Assembly: GCF_001424305.1 (NCBI RefSeq)
Contig: NZ_LMPD01000003.1
Span: forward strand, 358,387 to 422,386
From: Pedobacter sp. Leaf176
Lineage (GTDB): Bacteria; Bacteroidota; Bacteroidia; Sphingobacteriales; Sphingobacteriaceae
Length of the DNA stretch: 64,000 nt
Reading direction: 5' to 3'
Shown: one piece after another, positions 34,411-44,600 of the stretch
Layout of the letters: each line of letters starts with the position of its first letter
How positions within the stretch are numbered: position 1 is the first letter of the stretch
Program-made: the position numbers and the translations under genes
Notes under the pieces: model-generated
The model's input: only the letters and a program-made list of their open reading frames with translations
Told to the model about the DNA's origin: nothing
Database searches by the model: none

Positions 34411-34530
34411 ATCAAAATATAATTGTTCAGTGAGCCAGTGTAAATCTTTTTGATACAGTATCTTTAAATTAAGAGAAATTTCTTATCATTTAATATCTTC
34501 ATCATCAGGCAAAAATTGGCTAGTAGATAA

Positions 34531-34560
34531 AAACCCTCAAAACAAATGTTTAGAGGGTTT
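34531..34560 (-). terminator. Intrinsic terminator after the alcohol dehydrogenase gene
   Basis: AAACCCTC (34531-34538) pairs with GAGGGTTT (34553-34560). On the minus strand the hairpin is followed by TTTTT. It lies 30 bp past the dehydrogenase stop. Confidence 0.8.
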
Positions 34561-34590
34561 AGATTGTGATTTATTAAATGGCAAATGTAT

Positions 34591-35634
34591 TTACAATGTT
34601 GCCATATCAATTACAAAACGGTAACGAACATCACCCTTTTCCATTCTTTCGTAAGCATTATGGATGTCCTTCATATCTATCATTTCAATATCTGAAACAA
34701 TATTATTTTCAGCACAGAAGTCGAGCATTTCCTGAGTTTCTTTAATTCCCCCGATACCAGAACCGGCAAGGCTTTTTCTGCCGCCCAACAAGCTGAAGGC
34801 TGCAATTTCTGCTGGCTTTGGTGGTACACCAACACAAATATGGGTTCCATTAGTTCTTAATAAGGAAAGATACATATTGAAATCGTGTTCGGCAGATACG
34901 GTATCAAGGATAAAATCGAAGGTTCCTCTTGCAGCTTTAACTTGTTCCGGGTCTGTTGTAACCACAAAATGATGTGCACCTAATTTCTTTGCATCTTCTT
35001 CCTTTTTAGGTGATGTACTCAAAACGGTTACTTCCGCACCAAAAGCCACACCGAATTTAACGGCCATATGGCCAAGTCCGCCTAAACCAAGAACCGCCAG
35101 TTTATGGCCTTTTCCAACCTTCCAATGACGTAGTGGCGAGTATGTTGTAATGCCAGCGCACAAAAGTGGCGCAACAGCAGCCAAATCCAATTTATCAGAA
35201 ATTTTGAGCACAAATTCCTCTCTTACGACAATGCTATCGGAATAACCGCCGTATGTAGGGGTTTTCCCATCGCGTTCAAGCCCATTGTATGTCTGGGTAT
35301 TTCCTTCCAAACAATATTGTTCTAAATCCTGCTTACAGTTTTCACATACCTGGCAGGAATCGACCATGCAACCAGTACCTGCAAGATCGCCGACTTTGAA
35401 TTTAGTAACATGATCACCAACATTCACTACACGCCCTACAATTTCATGTCCCGGAACCATTGGAAAAATACCAGGAAACCAGTCATTTTTTATTTGATGA
35501 AGATCTGAATGGCATACCCCACAAAAAAGTATTTCGAATTGCACATCGTGCGGACCTACTGCTCTTCTTTCAAAATTCCAGGGCGCAAGTTCTGTTTCAG
35601 CACTCTGTGCCGCATATCCTTTAACTGCTATCAT
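34591..35634 (-). CDS. Zinc-dependent NADP alcohol dehydrogenase (YahK-like)
   Basis: This 347-residue medium-chain dehydrogenase has catalytic zinc ligands CGVCHSD and GHEIVGRV. The structural zinc cysteines lie in CMVDSCQVCENCKQDLEQYC. The cofactor site is VLGLGGLGHMAVKFGVAFGAEVTVLS. The GTGCMVDSC form and length match the NADPH-preferring aldehyde reductase group (YahK, cinnamyl alcohol dehydrogenase class). It probably reduces assorted aldehydes. It is monocistronic, with its own terminator. Confidence 0.93.
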   Translation of the reverse strand: MIAVKGYAAQSAETELAPWNFERRAVGPHDVQFEILFCGVCHSDLHQIKNDWFPGIFPMVPGHEIVGRVVNVGDHVTKFKVGDLAGTGCMVDSCQVCENCKQDLEQYCLEGNTQTYNGLERDGKTPTYGGYSDSIVVREEFVLKISDKLDLAAVAPLLCAGITTYSPLRHWKVGKGHKLAVLGLGGLGHMAVKFGVAFGAEVTVLSTSPKKEEDAKKLGAHHFVVTTDPEQVKAARGTFDFILDTVSAEHDFNMYLSLLRTNGTHICVGVPPKPAEIAAFSLLGGRKSLAGSGIGGIKETQEMLDFCAENNIVSDIEMIDMKDIHNAYERMEKGDVRYRFVIDMATL

Positions 35635-35761
35635 AAATTGTTTTATTATTTAATTTATCCAACAAATATAAAAGACAATTGTTAGCCTATAAACAGAGAT
35701 TTTAAAGATTTGACTGTGCTATTATAGAATAACTGATTTTATAAAATCAGTTTTGACGGTG

Positions 35762-36952
35762 TTATTTCTCAACCGGTAACTTTACAGTAAAACAAGTTGC
35801 CTGATTTGAAGAATTTACAATAATTTCGCCACCATGTGCCTTCGTAATTTCGCTGGCGATATAAAGTCCGAGGCCAAGCCCTTCCTGTCCGTGCTTAACT
35901 TTACCCCTGGAAAAAGGTTTGAAAAGATGCGCCTTCGTAGCCTCATCAATAGGTTTACCCTGATTGGTTATACAAAGTTCCAAACCGTGCTCATTCGATT
36001 TCGCCGACACTGAAACTTGTTTTCCACTTTCCCCGTGGGAAATAGCATTACCCAATAAGTTTGAAAATAGTTGCGCGATCCTTTTATGATCTGCCTTAAT
36101 GGGTTTCTGCAAATCAAGTTCAAGTTTTATTTCCGTTTCAGGCACTGTAATCGTGAATTCGGTGACAACCTCTTTCAACGTAGTTTCCAGGTCATGGGCA
36201 TTATCAAAATCGAGATTAATGCCACCGCCAAGCCTTCCCCTGGCAAAATCAAGAATATTGTCGATTAGGCCCCTGGTTCGCATTGTTGCATCCTGTATAA
36301 TTTTCGCCAGTTTAAGATTCCTTTCATCCATATTGCTCCTCAACTGAAGCTGAACAGCATTGGATATTGCATTTACTGGATTGCGGAGGTCGTGCCCCAA
36401 CATGGCAATAAACTGTTCACGCAATTCACCTTCTTTCTGCTGCTTCTGGTTTTCATTATTGGCATCAGAAAGATCATTTAATACACTTAAGTGAAAAGAA
36501 ATTAAATCGGCAAAAAGATGGAATGTATCCAGTGTATGCTTATTATTTACCTTTGCGGGGTTAGGGTCTATTGCACATAATGTACCAAAGAATTGCCCGT
36601 TTTTCAATAGGATAGGAACTGATATATAACTCTGTAAGCCATACATTCTGGGTGTATGATGCTCCTTCCATTCTTCTTCTTCGCTAACATTGTCAATGGC
36701 AACGCTTTTATGATGCTCGCGAATTTCGTTACAAATCGTTGTATCCAGTTTCAATTCCCCACCGGCCGTAAGTCCAAAGCCAATCTTATCATTTACTGCA
36801 CAAGCTATCCAATAATCTTCTGTAACCCTGGCAATGGCAGAAAAGCCCATACCCGTGGTTTTACAAACGACATCAAGAATATTGGATATGATAGGAATTT
36901 TAGCAATCGCTTCTATATCGCGTTGAATATCCTCTTTGCTTAAGGGTTTCAT
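35762..36952 (-). CDS. GAF-domain histidine kinase
   Basis: This soluble kinase has about 396 residues. The GAF domain spans about 20-165 (GLTAGGELKLDTTICNEIREH; QSYISVPILLKNGQFFGTLCAID). HisKA follows with MLGHDLRNPVNAISNAVQL, and HATPase with NLLGNAISHG and GLGLGLYIASEI. The Cys in the TTICNEI segment and the GTLCAID motif are typical of this Bacteroidota GAF group. ATG 36952 is preferred to the preceding TTG. It lies 145 bp after the receiver gene of the LOV kinase pair and may belong to the same light/stress signalling group. Confidence 0.92.
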   Translation of the reverse strand: MKPLSKEDIQRDIEAIAKIPIISNILDVVCKTTGMGFSAIARVTEDYWIACAVNDKIGFGLTAGGELKLDTTICNEIREHHKSVAIDNVSEEEEWKEHHTPRMYGLQSYISVPILLKNGQFFGTLCAIDPNPAKVNNKHTLDTFHLFADLISFHLSVLNDLSDANNENQKQQKEGELREQFIAMLGHDLRNPVNAISNAVQLQLRSNMDERNLKLAKIIQDATMRTRGLIDNILDFARGRLGGGINLDFDNAHDLETTLKEVVTEFTITVPETEIKLELDLQKPIKADHKRIAQLFSNLLGNAISHGESGKQVSVSAKSNEHGLELCITNQGKPIDEATKAHLFKPFSRGKVKHGQEGLGLGLYIASEITKAHGGEIIVNSSNQATCFTVKLPVEK

Positions 36953-37099
36953 CAATTTTAGTAATGGACGTTATTAAAGATTTCAAATATAACTAATAAT
37001 CGCCAATTTATTTTAAACAGACGTTCTTATTGGTCAAAATTTCCCAATAATATTAGTAAAATATTTAATACTCAAAGACGCCTTTAACTAATTACAACC

Positions 37100-37492
37100 T
37101 TAAATTGTATTACTCATATGCGTAATATCCCCACTCAAACACGCATCCACAGAATCAATAAGCTCCTGATAATCAAATGGTTTAGCAATATATGCTGATG
37201 CACCCGCTTGCTGGGCTATTTTACGTCCATCCCTGCTGGCTGAAATTACAATTACAGGCAAATCATGCATATCGGAATTTGCGCGGATACTTTTAAGCAA
37301 TTGATCGCCGGATATTACAGGCATCCATAAGTCTAATAAAATTAAATCAGGTGATTGTGTTTCTATAATGGATAACACATTCATGCTGTTATTTTCCAGT
37401 AATATTTCATGTCCGGTTTCTTCCAGAATTAAAGCAAGCATATCCAATATACCCTCATCATCGTCACAAACCAGTATTTTTTTAATTTCCAT
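37100..37492 (-). CDS. Single-domain response regulator of the LOV kinase pair
   Basis: This 130-residue lone receiver has VCDDDEG, the acceptor Asp in LILLDLWMPVISG, the switch VIVISAS and Lys in YIAKPFDY. Its start lies 11 bp inside the end of the LOV kinase gene, so the two are translationally coupled and very likely partners. There is no DNA-binding domain, so the output is probably protein contact or a further relay. Confidence 0.92.
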   Translation of the reverse strand: MEIKKILVCDDDEGILDMLALILEETGHEILLENNSMNVLSIIETQSPDLILLDLWMPVISGDQLLKSIRANSDMHDLPVIVISASRDGRKIAQQAGASAYIAKPFDYQELIDSVDACLSGDITHMSNTI

Positions 37493-39038
37493 TTGCCTGC
37501 CCTTCTCCTATTGGTAAAGTGAAACTGAAAGTAGAACCCTCCCCTTTTTTACTGTCAACCCATAACGTTCCCTTATGATTTTTAATTATCTGATCACAAA
37601 TGTATAAGCCGATACCCATGCCAGGAAAGCGTTCTTGTACATCGCCGACCCTAAAAAACCGTTCGAAAACTTTCTTTTGATCTTCAATACTAATACCTAA
37701 GCCATGGTCTGTAACAGACACTTTCACATACTCGCTTACCCTTGATAAATGAATAAAAATTTCTTTCGATTCCGGCGAATATTTAACGGCATTAGAAAGC
37801 AAATTATTAACAACCTGTATCAAATGCGATTCATCTCCTTCAATGAGCGAATTGGTACTGCCTTTGAGTATAAAATGATGCGACGGTGTGGAAGTTTGCA
37901 TAGCTTCAATTGTTTCGCCTATCATCGCATCAAAGTTAAAGGGCGTCTTATGAAGCTCTATTTTTCCACTTTGTATGCGCGATACGTCGAGCAGTTCTGC
38001 TATCAGATTATTTAAACGGTCTACATAAACCGCTACTTTATCCAGTGTAGTCTTGAAGCGCTCGCCTGCTTCGGAACTTACCATGCGCTGTAATGCCTGG
38101 ATGTAACCTTTAATGGTTGTTAAAGGAGTTTTTAATTCGTGACTGGCGATAGATAAAAAATCATCTTTTCTACGCTCAATCTCCCGCCTGTCTGTGATGT
38201 CTTCAATAGCCAGTAATATCTGATCTTTGTACTGCCCCTCAAGTTCGACACGATAAGCATTCAGCAACATGAGTTTTCGCCCTATATGCGGAAAATCATG
38301 CTCCACTTCAAAATCGACTACAGGGTTATTTGTCGGAAGAATTTTTACCAGCAATTCTTTCAGCTGAGGAATGTCCCATTGATGATTGCCGAGTTCATAA
38401 AGGTGCTTGTTAACCGTTTCTTCAGAACTTACTTTGAATGTCTTCAAGAAATGTCCGTTTGCACTAATTACATTAAATTGTGGGTCCAGAACCAGAAGAC
38501 TTTCCCTTACGGTTTGAATAATACTGCTTAAAAACGCCTCACTATCACGAAGTTCTGCTGTGCGCTCTTCTATCTTTTTCTCCATCAAATCTTTCTGCTG
38601 ACGAAGGTCTTGCTCTGCTTTTTTTCTGTCAGTAACGTCGTTCTGTACCCCTATAAAGTGTGTTATATGGCCTGATTTATCTTTAACTGGCGACATGTAA
38701 AGTTCATTCCAGAATAAATCTCCATTCTTTCTATAATTTCTGATTTCTACCAGACAATCACTCCCAATTTTAATACAATCCGATAGCTTTTGCCTTGCGG
38801 GCTGCGCACGATCATCTTTTTGGAGGAAGCGACAATTATGTCCAATAATCTCAGAACGCTGATAGCCACTAATTTTTTCGAAAGCCTTATTGCAATAAAC
38901 AATTGGATTATCAGGCTGGTTATTATCTGTTATGATAATCCCTGAAATGGAAGCATCTAAAGCCTTAACCAATAATTCAAAATTATCTGTTAGGGATTCT
39001 CCCGAAAGGTTAAATTTACCGTTCCTAAATGTGTTCAA
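37482..39038 (-). CDS. LOV-domain (blue-light) sensor histidine kinase
   Basis: This 518-residue soluble kinase begins with a PAS domain that carries the full LOV signature GHNCRFLQ. The flavin-adduct Cys would be C69. The FMN-contact residues are also in place (NYRKNGDLFWNELYMSPV; FIGVQNDVT), so it should form a blue-light photoadduct. A second PAS domain (about 165-290) follows, then HisKA (IASHELKTPLTTIKGY) and HATPase (NLLSNAVKYSP, DHGLGIS, GMGIGLYIC). The frame starts at TTG 39038, since no upstream or nearby ATG fits. It is coupled to the receiver gene downstream. Confidence 0.92.
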   Translation of the reverse strand: MNTFRNGKFNLSGESLTDNFELLVKALDASISGIIITDNNQPDNPIVYCNKAFEKISGYQRSEIIGHNCRFLQKDDRAQPARQKLSDCIKIGSDCLVEIRNYRKNGDLFWNELYMSPVKDKSGHITHFIGVQNDVTDRKKAEQDLRQQKDLMEKKIEERTAELRDSEAFLSSIIQTVRESLLVLDPQFNVISANGHFLKTFKVSSEETVNKHLYELGNHQWDIPQLKELLVKILPTNNPVVDFEVEHDFPHIGRKLMLLNAYRVELEGQYKDQILLAIEDITDRREIERRKDDFLSIASHELKTPLTTIKGYIQALQRMVSSEAGERFKTTLDKVAVYVDRLNNLIAELLDVSRIQSGKIELHKTPFNFDAMIGETIEAMQTSTPSHHFILKGSTNSLIEGDESHLIQVVNNLLSNAVKYSPESKEIFIHLSRVSEYVKVSVTDHGLGISIEDQKKVFERFFRVGDVQERFPGMGIGLYICDQIIKNHKGTLWVDSKKGEGSTFSFTLPIGEGQANGN

Positions 39039-39318
39039 ACCAGTATCTGTATGTTAAATTTAAAATATTTTAAGCTAAAACAGGTAGTTTGTTGATTTGT
39101 TTTAAAACTAATACACCTGCAGGCGCTAAATTAATTGAATTTTTAAAGATGTAAAAAAAATTGTATTTCTATGTTGTGATATTAAATCAAAATAAAAACA
39201 CAGTCTGTTGAACGGGGATTTTCAGAATGATAACTATTCTTATTTTTTGGAACTCTTATATCCAACTTCATACAAAAAGAATGATTTCTGGCGGGTATAA
39301 AAAACAAACGGTATTTTT

Positions 39319-40125
39319 TTAATTATCCTTTAGCATAACTGCCTGCATCCAGCGAATAAGTATTTCTTTTTCTTCCATGTCCGTTTCGAGTTCTGATTTA
39401 AGCTTTTTCCAGAATGCGTCCTCAAAATTTCCTGCCATAATTTCGATTACGATGAGTTCATTCTTTTCGTGGCGACCAGTTTCCTTCCAGAAACCATCGA
39501 CCGGACTTTGTGCATAAATGCTTATACCTCCGAATTTATCGGTCAGCATTTTTCTGTACTTATCCAGTAAGCTGGAAAATTTCTGATCGGATTTTATTGG
39601 TAAAAAAAGCTGTATAAGTATGTCTTGTCGGTTATTTTTTCTGATGCCCGTATCAATCCGTTTTTGTGCAGCAACAGGGCCTAACGTACCGGTTATGTTA
39701 AATACTTTTCCGGCCTGCTCATTATAGGAAATGAAAAAATGTTTAAGCTGTTCCAATAGTTCCTTATCCAGTTCATTAATGTCTTGAATGTGTTTATAAA
39801 GCTTGCTTATAGCCGGGATACCAATGAACCGATCATTTTCTGTTGTATTTCCATCCTGCTCGCGTTGCGTCGCTGTTATTACCCCAATAATCCTGCAATC
39901 CACTGCGCATCCCGTAAACGTACCCGATTCTGAAAACACCATAACATCCAGGGGATCTCCATCCGCTCCAAGTGTACCTGGAATAAATCCAAAATCAAAC
40001 GGAAAGACCGTCCCTGAGGGCATTATTTTATTGAGCACAAAAACATTTTGTTCTGGCTCGAAATCAAATTTCTGACTGCTTCCTTTCGGAGTTTCTACAA
40101 TTATCCTGGTCAGTTTCTCCTTCAT
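39319..40125 (-). CDS. Inorganic pyrophosphatase with C-terminal extra domain
   Basis: Residues 1-160 form a family I pyrophosphatase, with FPFDFGFIPGTLGADGDPLDVMV containing the metal-binding Asp cluster and NDRFIGIPA further on. Residues about 168-268 are an added domain (ILIQLFLPIKSDQKF; FGGISIYAQSPVDGFWKETG; ELIVIEIM). It resembles small stand-alone hypothetical proteins of the FGG-T-type fold, but I cannot name a family. The basic Lys/Tyr residues of the usual active site are only partly evident, so activity needs checking. It is the third gene of a tight operon with the CinA-type and DUF6766 genes (6-bp gap). Confidence 0.82.
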   Translation of the reverse strand: MKEKLTRIIVETPKGSSQKFDFEPEQNVFVLNKIMPSGTVFPFDFGFIPGTLGADGDPLDVMVFSESGTFTGCAVDCRIIGVITATQREQDGNTTENDRFIGIPAISKLYKHIQDINELDKELLEQLKHFFISYNEQAGKVFNITGTLGPVAAQKRIDTGIRKNNRQDILIQLFLPIKSDQKFSSLLDKYRKMLTDKFGGISIYAQSPVDGFWKETGRHEKNELIVIEIMAGNFEDAFWKKLKSELETDMEEKEILIRWMQAVMLKDN

Positions 40126-40131
40126 GTACGG

Positions 40132-40806
40132 CTATTTTCCGGTTTCCAGGTTTGGTGCATCAACAGGTTTCGATTCTGGAGACCCCTTTTGTCTTAAAAA
40201 TATTGTTAGAATGACGATGGAAGCGACAGATAAAAATTCGCTCTGCCAGTTCTGAAATGTTTCAAACCAGAAGTTTGCCTCACTAAGGTATGTAAATACA
40301 GAAACTGCTGCCTTTCCTTTTAAAATTTGTTCGTTATTGTGATCCGTCCAGCTTCCATAGAAGTGAAGTCCCCAGCTTACGAAAAACAATATTCCGAATG
40401 CAATAGAAAGGGAATGCGAATACAGTTTTAAAATCAAGCCGCCTTTTCTTACCGGCCAGGGGGCTTCAGGCGATGGCACCGGCTCACGGTCTACCTCTTC
40501 ATGTTCATCAATTTTTTTGGATTCGGCAGAGCCGATTTGCCGTAACGAGATGGTTAATAAGACGTACAGTGCCATTTGTAGAAACTCACTTTCAAAATTT
40601 TCGAATGTTGCAGAAATGAAGTGCCCTGAAGCAAGGTAATTACCTAGGGAAAGACCCTGTGCACCAAGTTCATCAAGCTCCTCGTTATGGGTTTTCCATC
40701 CGGTAAATGCCTGCGCTAAAAGTGTAATGATAAATATACTGATAAAGAAAACGGAAAGTCCATTCCGGAAAAGCCAGCTTTTCACTGGTTTGTTTGTATT
40801 ACTCAT
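40132..40806 (-). CDS. DUF6766 membrane protein with internal duplication
   Basis: This protein of about 224 residues has four membrane helices arranged as two repeats. Each repeat runs helix, extracytoplasmic loop, helix. The second helices match closely: FENFESEFLQMALYVLLTISLRQIGSAESK versus FQNWQSEFLSVASIVILTIFLRQKGSPESK. The function of DUF6766 is unknown. I use ATG 40806, which overlaps the upstream stop as ATGAGTAA. Earlier starts would extend further into the cinA-like gene. Confidence 0.8.
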   Translation of the reverse strand: MSNTNKPVKSWLFRNGLSVFFISIFIITLLAQAFTGWKTHNEELDELGAQGLSLGNYLASGHFISATFENFESEFLQMALYVLLTISLRQIGSAESKKIDEHEEVDREPVPSPEAPWPVRKGGLILKLYSHSLSIAFGILFFVSWGLHFYGSWTDHNNEQILKGKAAVSVFTYLSEANFWFETFQNWQSEFLSVASIVILTIFLRQKGSPESKPVDAPNLETGK

Positions 40807-41305
40807 ATTCATCTGGTTTTGGTATCGACAATAAGTATTCATGCAAAAGCTCCGCACAACTTTCTACAGTTCCTGAAACGATCTCTTTTCTATCTCCGGA
40901 AAAATTAAGACGGCGGGAAAAAATAAGTTCTTTATCCTTGCACCCATAAATAAACATCGTACCAACAGGTTTTTCAGGTGTCTCACTCCCCCCCGGGCAA
41001 GCCAATCCTGTAACACCAATATGAATATCGGCTGGAATGAGCGCTGGGAGTCCGAGCGTAATTGCCTTCGTTACCTCCATAGATTCGGGGGTAAACTGGT
41101 TTATCAACTTTTCATCAACCCCTAATAAACTTTTTTTAAGCTCCGCATCGTAACAGGCTATTCCACCCTTTAAGAATTTTCCGGCATTATCAATTAAAGA
41201 GAATTCCGAACAGAGCCAACCTGCTGTAGCACTTTCTGCAAAAGCTATTGTTAAACCATGCTCAATTAACAGTTTACCCAGAACCTGCATAATTCCGTTT
41301 TTCAT
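40799..41305 (-). CDS. CinA C-terminal domain protein (nicotinamide-nucleotide amidase)
   Basis: This 168-residue protein is the stand-alone C-terminal domain of CinA (PncC type), which deamidates NMN to nicotinate mononucleotide. Typical segments are GLTIAFAESATAGWLCSEFSLI, GGIACYDAELKKSLLGV, and IGVTGLACPGGSETPEKPVGTMFIYG. The N-terminal MoaB-like domain of long CinA is absent. It heads the operon with the DUF6766 and pyrophosphatase genes. Confidence 0.88.
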   Translation of the reverse strand: MKNGIMQVLGKLLIEHGLTIAFAESATAGWLCSEFSLIDNAGKFLKGGIACYDAELKKSLLGVDEKLINQFTPESMEVTKAITLGLPALIPADIHIGVTGLACPGGSETPEKPVGTMFIYGCKDKELIFSRRLNFSGDRKEIVSGTVESCAELLHEYLLSIPKPDEYE

Positions 41306-41661
41306 ATTTGGTAATTTATTAATATCTGCTTACTAAACATTTGATGCGTGTGCTAGGTTTTCTATTATTTAATATTTCGCGCAAGTCTGCATAAGGATGG
41401 TCACATTGCCTTATTAATTGGTTCCATTAAGCAAACGTACAAAATATGGTCGCTGGCTTAATCTTCTTCCATTCGCAAGCTTTTTTCGAATAGGATTCAT
41501 ACTGTAATTTAATTTGAGTTAAGACCATCCGAGAAACATTTTTTCGTGAAACTTTTTTTGTTTCGGGAAAAAACGTTTCAATTCAGCTAACCCAAACCGG
41601 TAACGTCAGCCTGCCCTCATCCTCCATTCCTGAATCAGGCATGAAATAGTTAAGATTTGCT
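41306..41661. other. 356-bp non-coding region between cinA-like and dnaE2
   Basis: No gene is seen. A loose inverted stretch, CGTGAAAC-T7-GTTTCGGG (about 41547-41570), lies about 90-115 bp past the dnaE2 stop and could end the mutasome transcript, though its stem is short. The rest holds no recognised signal. Confidence 0.35.
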
Positions 41662-44600
41662 TTAGTGAAAATTTCGTCCCTTATGAAAGGCACTTTCAGC
41701 ACCAGTATCCCCTGGAATAGAATGTCCTTCGTGATTGGCCGGCTTTGCCGAATCTTGTACCTGAATCGATTGCTGTGATAGATTTGTTTCGGTTAAACTG
41801 CGTAACAAGGGGCTCAAATTAAAGCATTGCCAAACGACGAGGTGCGTTACCCCATAAGCCATCTGTAATTTTCCTTTCACCATCAGCAATTTTGACTGAA
41901 CAATTTCCTTACGGTATTTATCAAACAAGGACTGCCATACAACAAGATTTGCTGAACCTGTTTCATCTTCGAGGGTAATGAATAAAACACCTTTAGCGGT
42001 ACCAGGGCGCTGCCTGACTGTTACTAATCCTGCAATGCTCACTAACTCCCCATCTTTCATCCCCAACATATCAATTATCCGAACATTGCCCAGCTGCCGC
42101 AATTGCATTCTAACCAGGCCAACAGGGTGGTCTTTAAGAGACAATCCGGTCGAAATGTAATCCTGCACCACATGTTCACCCTGAGTCATCAGTGATAGTG
42201 GTATTTCCGGTTCCAGAACGGTTTCTGATAACTGACCATCAAACAAGCCTATTGGCCTGTCGGCCAATGCGGAAACTTCCCAAAGTGCCATACGCCGGTC
42301 AGCACCCAGTGAACGGAAGGCATCTGCATCGGCCAGTTTCTCCAACGCTGCCTCAGGAACACCTGATGCCCTTAATTGATCGATGTGCTGGTAACCCTGA
42401 TTGCGCATGATGACCAACTGCAGCATATCATCTTCTTTCAAACCTTTTATCTGGCGGAATCCCAATCGCACGGTATGGTATTTCCCATCTTTAGTTTCCA
42501 ATACATTATCCCATTCCGAATAGTTAATATCCACAGGCAATACCATAACCTGGTGGTTCCTGGCATCCTGAACAATTTGAGCAGGCTGATAAAAACCCAT
42601 TGGTTGACTATTTAATAATGCTGCGCAGAATACATCAGGATAGTGGCATTTGATCCAGGATGAGATGTAAACCAGTAAGGCAAAAGAGGCTGCATGGCTT
42701 TCGGGAAAACCATAACCCTCAAAACCTTGTAACTGCTTAAATATCCGGCGTGCAAAACCTTCTTCATAACCACGTGCAGTCATGCCATCAACCAGCTTCT
42801 TTTCATAAATATGGAGCTTGCCATTGGCTTTAAAGGAAGCCATGCTCCGCCTTAACTGATCCGCTTCAGCAGGTGTAAAACCTGCCGCAACAATGGCTAT
42901 TTCCATGGCTTGTTCCTGAAAAAGCGGTACCCCCAATGTACGCTTAAGTATTTCTTCCAGTTCTGGCTTAGGGTATTCAGGAAATTCTTCTTCATTCCTT
43001 CTACGCAAGTATGGGTGCACCATATCGCCCTGAATCGGGCCGGGCCTTACAATGGCAACTTCTATAACCAGGTCATAGAATTCACGCGGTTTCAGCCTCG
43101 GCAACATAGACATTTGTGCACGGCTCTCGATCTGGAAAACACCAACAGTATCTGCCTTGCAGATCATATCATAAACAGCCGGGTCATCCTGCGGTACATT
43201 GGCCAGGTTAAATTTTCGGCCGTAATGCTTTAATATTAAATCGAAAGCTTTACGAATCATGGTTAACATACCCAGACCTAAAACGTCTACTTTTAGAATC
43301 TGCAGGTCTTCCAGGTCGTCTTTATTCCATTCTACCTGGGTACGGTTTTCCATACGGGCATTCAATACCGGGCAGAGATCGGATAATTTACCTTCAGTAA
43401 TTACAAATCCACCGGTGTGCTGCCCTAGTTGCCTTGGAAAGCCGATTAGCTGGCATGTGAGTTCGAGCACTTTCAGGATGAGCGGGTCTTTTGGGTTTAA
43501 CCCGTTATCCCGCAGTCGTTTTTCGTCAAATCCTTCTTCATAAAAATCCCATATTGTGGCGCCAATACGCTTGATGGTATCTTCTGATAAGCCCATTGCT
43601 TTACCAACATCCCGTATGGCACCTTTGTGCCTTTCCTGGGTAACTGTTGCAACAATAGCCGCCCGGTCTCTTCCGTAATCATTATAAATAAACTGAATGA
43701 TTTCTTCCCGGCGCTCATGCTCAAAATCAACATCGATATCAGGCCATTCGTCGCGGGCATCAGACATAAACCTGGAGAATAATAAACGGGATTTAGAGGG
43801 GTTTACCGCTGTAATGCCCAGGCAATAGCAAACCGTAGAGTTTGCTGCCGATCCACGACCCTGATGCAGGATACCTAAATCTTCTGCCTTTTGTGTGTAA
43901 CGGAAAACGCGCAGGAAATACCAGGCCAGCTTTCGCTTTTGAATAAAGTTTAATTCAAATTCAATTTGCTTTATATGCTTCTCTTCTATCGGATCCCCAA
44001 AACGCTCCTTCGCTCCATCCCAGGTAAGCTTGGTAAGTTGCTGCTGTGAGGTCATGCCATTTACTATCTTATCCTCGGGTTCGAGGTATTTAAGTTCATC
44101 AAGCGAAAAATTGCAGGCATCAGCAATAAAAAGTGCATTCGACAGTGCTTCAGGATAGGCTTTAAACAAGCGATAAACTTCTGTTGCAGGCTTAAGGTAT
44201 CGTTCTGCATTTGGATGGAGCTTAAAACCGGCATCATGAATCGTACATTTTTCACGGATACAGGTTAATACATCCTGTAGTTCACGGCGCTCGGCACAAT
44301 GATAGTGTACATCGCCTGTGGCAACCAATGGCACCCCTGTTTCTTTCAACCGGAATAACCTTTTGGCATCCTGGCCCTGGTAATTAAAAGATGCTGAAAG
44401 ATAAAGCGAGTTGCCGAATTGTTCCCGGTATTCGGCCAGGTTGCGGAGAAAGCTGGGATCCAGTTCGAACTGTTGATTCAGTTGTTCTGGCGGAACTGCA
44501 ATAAAAAGAATACTTTCTTTGTGCGCATAAACGTCTCTTTTGTACAATTCACAGTTACCCTTATCAGTCCGTAAATTACCTTCAGTTAGTAAAGCGGATA

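Noticed and set aside
34241..34453. 70-codon open frame downstream of the DUF4287 gene
   Set aside because: It lies across the dispersed palindromic repeat and encodes repeat-derived text (FPSFPRRREPRLLS) also seen in the 5.6-kb array.
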